From NCBI GenBank assembly GCA_016177705.1, contig JACOUT010000014.1, positions 1 through 64,000 of the forward strand: 64,000 bases of DNA. Direction: 5' to 3'. Within the stretch, counting starts at the first letter, position 1; each line of letters starts with the position of its first letter. The notes under the pieces were generated by a model. That model searched no databases. It saw nothing but the letters and a program-made list of their open reading frames with translations, and was not told where the DNA came from. This document shows, piece after piece, positions 57,383 through 64,000 of the stretch. A program made the translations under genes and the position numbers. This DNA is from Deltaproteobacteria bacterium (GTDB taxonomy: Bacteria > Myxococcota > UBA727 > VGSZ01).

Positions 57383-60264
57383 CCTTCACCTCCTTCTCGA
57401 ACGTACCGCTTGATGCCACCGACGATGTCGATGCGCACGCGGAACGGCGCGCGCGCCGCGTGCGCTTCGAACTCGCGAGCAAACTTCCGCAGCTCGCGCT
57501 GACTCCCAAGCATGCCCGCCGCTTCGGTCTCTGTGATGGCGCCATGCGCGGCGAGGTGCTCGAACACCTGGCGAACGCCGCTCGTCGGCAGCTCCTGTAC
57601 CCACGTCGTCGAGGAAGTCGCGGTGGTGGGCGCCTTTACGGTCGCGGTGGGTGCGGCGACCGGCTGCGGCGTCACGGCAAAGCGACTGTCGATGACGGCT
57701 CCCCTCACCGTCGCGTCACCGCCTGTGTGCCAGAGCTCAACGCGAAGGCGGGCGTCGGTGGGGCCGAGGAGACGGAAGAAGACCTCGAATGAGCCGCCAA
57801 CATCCGCGTGAATCACGCTGCCGCCGACGCGCGCGCCGCCTCGGGTTTGACCGATCTCAACGATGACGCCGTCAGGCGCGTCGAGGGCACGGAGACCGAG
57901 CTCGATGCTCTTCTTGCCGCCGAACAACGAATCGACGGCGACTTCGACACGCCCTTGGAGACAATGCATGCCTGCGACGCCATCGGCCGCTTGCGCGCTC
58001 ACAACGTACGTGTGCGAGTCGCTGCCTGCGGGCTGCTTGTGGATGAGCGTGAGCACGGGGATGACGCGCTCTTGTGGGCTGTTGCCGCCGTGAACGAAGT
58101 TCTGTGAGCGCGTGCCGGTATCGAAAACGGTCACGGTCTCTGGGAACATCACGTGGCCGTCGACGCCGTCGTAGCCGAGGTCCTTGAGCGCTACGCGGAT
58201 CTCGCCCGTGTGATCCGCCGGGACGGGCGAGAAGATGTGCCGGCGCTTCGGATCGATCTTTCTGCCGTGGGCTTTGGCCTCGCCGAGCCGGTCATCGAGG
58301 AGGAGAAATCCGTGATCGGCGGTGATGACGAAGCGGCGCACGCCAGCTTCGCGCAACAGCCGCCACGCAGCACGCAGATCCTGGAGCACCTTGTCGAAGA
58401 CGGACGCGCCGACGCCCTTTTCGCCAGCATTGTCGATCTCCTGGCTGTGCACGACGACGAGCCGAGCTTGCTCGATGGCCTTCTTGAGACTCGTCGCTTC
58501 GCGCGTGAGCACGTCCTCGAGGGTGAGCCATGGGCACGTCTTGCCGCCGATGCGCTCGAACATCGCGCGCTTGCGTGTCTCCGGATTGAAGACGCGGTAT
58601 TCGCCGGTGGCGAAGCCCTTGACCGCGTCCACTTGGAGAGCGGGCTTGAGGCGACCGTTCTCGACGACGGGCGCGAGAACGTTCATGCCGACTTCGGTGA
58701 CGGTCGGCAGTTCGGCCAGGCGCGCCTTCAACTGCTTCTGGGTGGCGGGAATGTCCCCGAGCGCGTCAAAGAGCTCTTGCGCCATCTCGAAACGGAGCGC
58801 ATCGACCATGAAGTACGCCGTGATGTCGTTCGGCGTCGCGCTGTCGACGGCGAGGTTCTTCACCACCTGATCGAAGAGCGTTCGCTGCTGCAGATCGGGC
58901 GAAGGGAGAAAGCCGTGAGTGCGGCAGATGTCGTTCCATTGCTGCGCCCACGCGTCTGCCCACGCGCGCCAGCGGCCGCGCATCTCGTCGAGTCGTGCGC
59001 GCAAGACTTCGAAGTGCGGCACCTGCGGGTAGAGGACCGCGAGGCGGCGCTGTTCCAGAAGGCGATGGGCGCGATCGACTGAGGCACCCTTCGACACGTA
59101 CCGGTCCATGGCGCCGTCAACGGATCGCACCGGTCCGAGGCTGCTGCCCGCGTCGACGATCGCTTTGCCGAGACGCGCAGCGTCGAGGATGAGCTGCCAT
59201 GCGTTCTGGCGAAGTGGAGCTTGCTGCGTCCAGAACGACTTGGCTGCGGCGCGAGGCAACGCCCACGCGAGCACGGGGTCAAAGTTGCTGGCGTTGAGTG
59301 CGTCGAGCGCGGCCTTCAAGATCGCGCTCTCCTCGAAGAGGAACGTGTCGATCTTCCCGAGGTCTTCAGCGCGCACGATGGAGGTCTCGTCGGGCAGCCA
59401 TGTCTCGGTCTCGTTCGCGGTGTTCTCGTAGAACGCCGGATGACGGGTGCGGAGGTGGTCTGCGAGTGCGCGGCAGGCTTCGATGACAGACTTCGGTAAC
59501 TGTGGAATCCGCGCCAACCGCGGGTCCGCCGGTCCGCGGTTGAAGAGGTCCATCGTGTATTCAACGACGAGAGCCCAGCTCGCGACCGTAAAGGCAACGT
59601 CGCGCGCACGCGGCACCTTGCGCCCTTCGTATTCGTCGCGCCACTCATCGGGCAGGCCCGTCGTGCGTGCAAAGTGTTGCCACGTGGCTTCGGCGTCGTC
59701 GGTCGTTTGGATGCGACCCGCGATGAACCCGGCGCTCAACAAATCGTCGACGATCGCGGCAAGCGACATGTTCCTGAGCTGCGCCGTGAGCCCTTCGCCG
59801 GCGTCAGCGACCAGCGCGCTCAGCCAAGCGTCCGCACCATCGAGCGTGAGACTTCCCTGCGTACGGAACGACTCGATCTGCTCTGGACGGACACGTCCAG
59901 CGGCCGCTGTGGTGATGAGCGTGTCGAGGGAGCGCTTGAATGAGACGCCGGCAGCGCGTAACTCATAGAGCGGCGAGGTCTTGACCGTCTCTTCGGTGAA
60001 GCCAGGCAGATGGACAAGCAGCGGTGTTGCGTCGACACCTGCCGCGTGGTGCTCAAGCGCGAGCATCAGCTCAAGGAAGCTCCCGCGGAACGTGCATACG
60101 GGATACGGCACAGCCTCGCTTGTTGCGGCGATCCTGTCGATTAAGCCCGTGTACGCGCCCTCTTTGTCGAGGAAGAAAACGATGCCGTTGCGGCGCACTT
60201 CCTCGCGCAGCTCCGCTTCGAGTTTGGCGGAGACCGGCCCCATGGAAGCGGCTTCGCTCTTCAT
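57379..60264 (-). CDS. pglZ: BREX alkaline-phosphatase-domain protein PglZ
   Basis: 961 residues from the ATG at 60264, overlapping the pglX stop (ATGA). The N-terminal half is helical. The PglZ alkaline-phosphatase-like core spans ~480-690 with AYFMVDALRFEMAQEL (metal Asp), VVVHSQEID and FVITADHGFLLLDD (Asp-His). A C-terminal beta domain and a winged-helix-like end (VFEHLAAHGAITETEAAGML) follow. PglZ is the signature BREX protein and partners with the methyltransferase PglX. Confidence 0.9.
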   Translation of the reverse strand: MKSEAASMGPVSAKLEAELREEVRRNGIVFFLDKEGAYTGLIDRIAATSEAVPYPVCTFRGSFLELMLALEHHAAGVDATPLLVHLPGFTEETVKTSPLYELRAAGVSFKRSLDTLITTAAAGRVRPEQIESFRTQGSLTLDGADAWLSALVADAGEGLTAQLRNMSLAAIVDDLLSAGFIAGRIQTTDDAEATWQHFARTTGLPDEWRDEYEGRKVPRARDVAFTVASWALVVEYTMDLFNRGPADPRLARIPQLPKSVIEACRALADHLRTRHPAFYENTANETETWLPDETSIVRAEDLGKIDTFLFEESAILKAALDALNASNFDPVLAWALPRAAAKSFWTQQAPLRQNAWQLILDAARLGKAIVDAGSSLGPVRSVDGAMDRYVSKGASVDRAHRLLEQRRLAVLYPQVPHFEVLRARLDEMRGRWRAWADAWAQQWNDICRTHGFLPSPDLQQRTLFDQVVKNLAVDSATPNDITAYFMVDALRFEMAQELFDALGDIPATQKQLKARLAELPTVTEVGMNVLAPVVENGRLKPALQVDAVKGFATGEYRVFNPETRKRAMFERIGGKTCPWLTLEDVLTREATSLKKAIEQARLVVVHSQEIDNAGEKGVGASVFDKVLQDLRAAWRLLREAGVRRFVITADHGFLLLDDRLGEAKAHGRKIDPKRRHIFSPVPADHTGEIRVALKDLGYDGVDGHVMFPETVTVFDTGTRSQNFVHGGNSPQERVIPVLTLIHKQPAGSDSHTYVVSAQAADGVAGMHCLQGRVEVAVDSLFGGKKSIELGLRALDAPDGVIVEIGQTRGGARVGGSVIHADVGGSFEVFFRLLGPTDARLRVELWHTGGDATVRGAVIDSRFAVTPQPVAAPTATVKAPTTATSSTTWVQELPTSGVRQVFEHLAAHGAITETEAAGMLGSQRELRKFAREFEAHAARAPFRVRIDIVGGIKRYVREGGEG

Positions 60265-63200
60265 TGCGCGGCCTCTTCGTCGTCATCAGCATCGTCATCA
60301 TCGGCGTCCGCGTCCGCGAGAAGTGACATTGGCTCAAGCTTCGCGAGCATCTGCTCGCGTTTCTCGACTTCGGCCGCATTCTCTTTGATGTACTGCTGGC
60401 GCGCTTCGGCTTCATCGGGCGCAAGGAGAAGGAATTCGGCGCCCTGCTTTTCCGAAATGCGCAGCTCGAGCGCCCAGCACTCGTGTGGCAATGAGGACCA
60501 AAGGCCCGGTTCGAGAAGCTTCATCCCGGACTGCGGCTTCTTGTGCTTTCGGACCCGGCGGAGCACTTCTCTCTCGACGGTTTCAAGGGCTTGGCTTGGC
60601 TGGTCCTTCAAGTAGCGTGTGCGATGCTCTGCATCGCCGGTGTCGTTGCAGAGCTTGCCTCTACCGAACGGGTCGTAAGCCTTCTCTTCGATCTTGAACG
60701 CGGGCCCGATTTCGCCTTGGAGCCAGAGCTCCCATGCCCAGGCCCGCGCTGGATGGTATCGCCAGAAACATCCGTGCGCGACGGCGACAGAAGGATCCTG
60801 CTGGCACTTCTCATCAACGCGCTTCGGCCAGTAGAGCATTGCTAGCCGCGACCAGTCGTAGTCCTTCTTCCCGCTGGCGTTGCTGATTTCCTTCCACCAC
60901 TTTTTCGGGTCTTTCCACTGCGGATCGAGGAGCGGCCACAACGCCGCGCTATTGATCATCACACCGTCGTCGAGATCGGGCGCGAAACGCTTGTCTCGTT
61001 CGCGCGGCCGACAACTTGCGTCGACTGGTCCCGCGCCACGTTCAGCACATGCTTCGACGTCTCGAAGAAAAAGCTCAAGTTCACCATGCGCTTTCTGCAC
61101 GCTTGCTAGTCGCTTCTCCGCGACTTTGGCCGCCGGCTTGTCCGGCCCGTCTCGAACGGCGCGCAAATCTGCCATTTCGCCTTCGATCCGCTTGCGGGTC
61201 GGCTCCAGATGGTCTGCGAGCAAGACGCGCAAAGTGAGTTCATCTAGGCGATGAATATTCACCAAGGCAACGAACGTCTTCTGCCTCGACGAAAGGGCCC
61301 AATGGATGGGACGATTGTCGTACATGTCTTTGTGTACGTCGGAGAAAAACTTCGTCCGTAGCCACGTCCGCAAGTCGACATTTTCTTCAGACGTTGACGC
61401 GCGCCGTAGCCACGCCTGCTTGAGACGCGCGCACGCGGTGTGCCCTAGGCTGTCGCGGAAATCGTCCGCATCTAGAGTGCCATCAAGATAGCAGACGCCA
61501 GCAGTCAGCGAGCGGTGAAGGTCCGCGCCGGCAGCGTCAACAATGCCCTCGTCTTTGTCGCCAAAGCGTCCGACAGCGACGCCGAGCGCGTAGCTGAGAT
61601 GATCGGTATCCGGCTCAGCGTCGACCTCCTCGATGAAAGGCTCAAGAGGCGCTCCAGCAGGTCGATCCACCGCATCCTGCGCCCAACGTTGCGCAGCTCG
61701 CCAAGGGCTCGGTCCGGGCTGGCGAAACTCAGGTGATGGCTCGCGGTGCGACTCGTGGCGCCCGAACGCTTCCTCAAGGAGACGAAAGATCTCGTCGCTC
61801 CCGTCAAGTACGCGCAAAGGGAGCCTTTCCGCGTCTTCCAGACCGAAGTTGATGGTTGGGTTCAGGTCCGCGAGAATGCTCTTGGCATAGCGGCTATTGA
61901 GAAGCGCGAGCGCACGAGCAGGGTCTGGCGGAAATACGGCGGGCGCTGCGTCACCAAAAATGCTCGGCACGCGAAACATTCGCGCGCTGAAATGGTAGCC
62001 GATCTTGGGGAAGGTCAGTCCGATGCGACCGAATTGATCTTCGCTTGCGAGCGTGAATGCCTCTCGCCGTTGCTGAACCGACTTATCAAGCTTTATCTGG
62101 ATTCCTGAATCCGCCCAATTCAGTAGCGTTCGCTGGGGTTCAAACCACTCTGCGCCATCGGCGCCGCCGACGTAGGCGAACCATCGCTGCCGTCCATCCG
62201 TGTTTTTGCTTGGTGCCACTTCCCACACGTGCCGCCGGTACCGCGCGTTGTCACCGGTCGACTGCGCCGTGGCGGTGGTGGCGACAGCGCCAAGAAGCGG
62301 GAGGGTACGGAAGTCATTCAGAAGACTGGCGCTCCACCAATACACAAGGGGCCATTCGGGAACGACACGAAGTTCATTTGGGTCGAAGTCGTGACGCCCG
62401 ACGTGGCAACGCAGCGACGCTTCGGTTCGACGAGGCTGAAGGTCGTCTCTCTTGAGTTCGTAGTCAGCATAGGTTCGGAGGGCGGGTGACGCGCCGCCCG
62501 GCGTGCTCCGCCTGAAAATCGCAGTACTGGTCGAGATAAGGGTACCGCCGGTCGAGAAGGCGGCCTTGCCGAAATCCGCCAATGCCACGAGTCGCGTCTT
62601 AAGAACGTGTTCGCGAAAAGACGAAAACGACTTTAGGAACATCCAATTCGAGAGGGTCACGAACCCGCAAATTCCTCCTGGTGCCACGAGCTCTAACCCG
62701 CGCAGAAAAAATCCAGCAAAGTAGTCGGCACCTGCGACGCCGTAGAGCTTTTTATAGATAGCATTGTCGCGCATTCTCGCCGTCGCAAGATAGGGTGGAT
62801 TGCCGACAACGAGATGGAATGTACCCTCCTTGAGGAACCGGACGAAACGAACACCGCTTGCAAGCTGCTCACCTCGCATCCGTAGCCCGAGTTCGTCATT
62901 CCTGGTGTGTCGCGCAAGAAATCGTTCGAGGGCGTCGACAACACTCGCGCGGGTCTGTGACGAGCGGGCGGGATTTTCGGCGAAGAGAGTTGGCTGTGTC
63001 GGTGTGTCGCCCCCTACATCATGCTCGTGCTTCACGATCGCGTCATCGACCGCGCGATCGAACTTCAGGAGGGTGCCCAGATGATCAGCGTCGCGGAGTG
63101 CCTGAACAATCGTGTTGGTCAGGGCCGTCGGGATGCCCGCATCCTCTTGGAGCTGTCGGCCAAGGTCGACTAGGGACGGGTCATCATTGGTCAGCTTTCC

Positions 63201-64000
63201 AACTCGGAGCGCGGATGCGACGAGATTCATGTGGGCCGCGTTGGCCCCGGCGTCGATCTTCCGCGCTTTCATCCAGATGGCGGCGGCGGCAATCTGGACG
63301 GCCCGAGGATCAAGGTCGATGCCGTAGAGATTGTTCTCAAGAATGCTCTCGACGATCGCTCGGGGCTGCCACTCGGCCGTGTCTTGAAGTCCACGATGGC
63401 GGGCTTCCTCGCAGTAGAAGGCCAGCAGCAGATCGAAAGCGACAACAAGGAAGTGCCCCGAGCCAACGGCGGGGTCGAGGAGCTTGAGCTGGCGCACCGT
63501 CTGCGGCGCGCTGGCAACGGCGTCTGCGGTAACCGGTTGCTGGAGGTAGTACGCCCAGTGCCGCTCCACGTCCGAATGGAGCGGCATCAGTTCGGTGACG
63601 GGGACCTGCCCAGCGATGCGACGGCTGCGCCACTCCTGGCGGCGAGCCTCTAAGGCATCGATCACGCCTTCGCTTTCGACGTCTGGAACCCAGCCATTCT
63701 TCTTGCAGATCGCCAGCCACGTCGGTCCGAGACTGTTCTGCAACAACCAGTCGACCATGTAGCGCTCGGTGAACATTTGCGTCTTCGACGCAATCTCGTG
63801 TGGATCGACTTTGCCGCCCTCGTTGATCTTCGCGTCGATCATCTCGCGCTCGGGGTCGTTCCAGTATTGGTAGACCCAACCGAGGGTCATGTCGTCGCCC
63901 CAGCAGGTCTCCAGCGCACCATCGTTCAGCGCCTCGACGAGATACTTAAGTGTTGCCGCCGGTATCGGGATCAAATCGGCGATTCCAGCTGGCCCGAACA
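60261..64000 (-). CDS. pglX: BREX adenine-specific DNA methyltransferase PglX (partial, runs off right edge)
   Basis: At least 1245 residues; the frame continues upstream past 64000 (FGPAGIADLIPIP...), so the N-terminus is missing. The Met-like TTG near 63974 is internal. Motif I is LLDPAVGSGHFLVVAFD and motif IV is VVGNPPYLA (N6-adenine type NPPY). Target recognition and helical regions follow, ending in an Asp-rich acidic tail (DADADDDDADDDEEAA). PglX methylates host DNA at an asymmetric site to mark self. The preceding BREX genes (expected brxC or pglY-like ATPase, brxA/B/E) should lie to the right of the window. Confidence 0.9.
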   Translation of the reverse strand, partial: FGPAGIADLIPIPAATLKYLVEALNDGALETCWGDDMTLGWVYQYWNDPEREMIDAKINEGGKVDPHEIASKTQMFTERYMVDWLLQNSLGPTWLAICKKNGWVPDVESEGVIDALEARRQEWRSRRIAGQVPVTELMPLHSDVERHWAYYLQQPVTADAVASAPQTVRQLKLLDPAVGSGHFLVVAFDLLLAFYCEEARHRGLQDTAEWQPRAIVESILENNLYGIDLDPRAVQIAAAAIWMKARKIDAGANAAHMNLVASALRVGKLTNDDPSLVDLGRQLQEDAGIPTALTNTIVQALRDADHLGTLLKFDRAVDDAIVKHEHDVGGDTPTQPTLFAENPARSSQTRASVVDALERFLARHTRNDELGLRMRGEQLASGVRFVRFLKEGTFHLVVGNPPYLATARMRDNAIYKKLYGVAGADYFAGFFLRGLELVAPGGICGFVTLSNWMFLKSFSSFREHVLKTRLVALADFGKAAFSTGGTLISTSTAIFRRSTPGGASPALRTYADYELKRDDLQPRRTEASLRCHVGRHDFDPNELRVVPEWPLVYWWSASLLNDFRTLPLLGAVATTATAQSTGDNARYRRHVWEVAPSKNTDGRQRWFAYVGGADGAEWFEPQRTLLNWADSGIQIKLDKSVQQRREAFTLASEDQFGRIGLTFPKIGYHFSARMFRVPSIFGDAAPAVFPPDPARALALLNSRYAKSILADLNPTINFGLEDAERLPLRVLDGSDEIFRLLEEAFGRHESHREPSPEFRQPGPSPWRAAQRWAQDAVDRPAGAPLEPFIEEVDAEPDTDHLSYALGVAVGRFGDKDEGIVDAAGADLHRSLTAGVCYLDGTLDADDFRDSLGHTACARLKQAWLRRASTSEENVDLRTWLRTKFFSDVHKDMYDNRPIHWALSSRQKTFVALVNIHRLDELTLRVLLADHLEPTRKRIEGEMADLRAVRDGPDKPAAKVAEKRLASVQKAHGELELFLRDVEACAERGAGPVDASCRPRERDKRFAPDLDDGVMINSAALWPLLDPQWKDPKKWWKEISNASGKKDYDWSRLAMLYWPKRVDEKCQQDPSVAVAHGCFWRYHPARAWAWELWLQGEIGPAFKIEEKAYDPFGRGKLCNDTGDAEHRTRYLKDQPSQALETVEREVLRRVRKHKKPQSGMKLLEPGLWSSLPHECWALELRISEKQGAEFLLLAPDEAEARQQYIKENAAEVEKREQMLAKLEPMSLLADADADDDDADDDEEAAQ

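Noticed and set aside
60261..63974. Complete pglX starting at the TTG near 63974
   Set aside because: The frame remains open to the window end with family-like residues, and the usual N-terminal region is missing, so the gene is partial.

Overview
This window is GC-rich DNA whose gene content points to a Myxococcota (delta-proteobacterial) genome. The clues are a Ser/Thr kinase fused to a nucleotide cyclase, a sigma-factor/FecR operon, Asp-rich lipoproteins with sialidase-like repeats, an ISAzo13-family insertion sequence, and a dense mobile/defence island. This is inferred from gene families; no 16S or other marker gene is present.

Left third (1-19.7 kb). A minus-strand set of small accessory genes (1-1286) diverges from a small DNA-binding-like gene. 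It is followed by an AbiE-like toxin-antitoxin pair (2.07-3.84 kb) with a repeated operator, a MoxR ATPase/VWA pair, and an HNH-like orphan. Next comes a four-gene operon of sigma factor, FecR, lipoprotein and kinase-cyclase (7.7-12.2 kb), a two-gene unit with a small FHA-like protein, and a two-gene lipoprotein operon. The upstream lipoprotein gene is split by an IS whose TA target duplication lets the original reading frame be rebuilt. A helix-hairpin-helix protein and a TPR-like protein close this part.

Middle (19.7-32.1 kb). This is the backbone of an integrative element: small genes, a frameshifted ParB-like gene, an atypical kinase, a second ParB, an M23 peptidase lipoprotein, an excisionase-like gene and a tyrosine integrase. 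The integrase abuts a 3' tRNA-Pro fragment (32031-32075) that is not joined to a tRNA 5' half, so it looks like an attP or tandem-element junction. Nine small genes on both sides of this junction have inverted-repeat hairpins just upstream of their ribosome binding sites. A 590-bp spacer at 26.4-27.0 kb holds two copies of a three-way-junction palindrome with compensatory base changes.

Right half (32.4-64 kb) is a defence island. In order it holds an HNH-like protein with a DUF4238-like protein, flanked on each side by a 38-bp duplicated element; a nitrilase-like/winged-helix/phosphoribosyltransferase operon; and a Cas2-like-fold protein, an HNH nuclease with a glycine-zipper tail and a 660-aa protein of unknown function. 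These are followed by a compact bacterial ubiquitin-like pathway (Ub-like-E2 fusion and JAB-E1 fusion), a HigB/HigA-ImmA toxin-antitoxin pair, and a minus-strand BREX operon resembling type 6 (pglX-pglZ-brxD-brxHI, truncated at the right edge). The BREX operon continues, through 4-bp start/stop overlaps, into two unexpected genes: a predicted nuclease-STAND NTPase and a 1717-aa helical-repeat/winged-helix/kinase protein. I regard this BREX extension as the best candidate for a previously undescribed system in the window.
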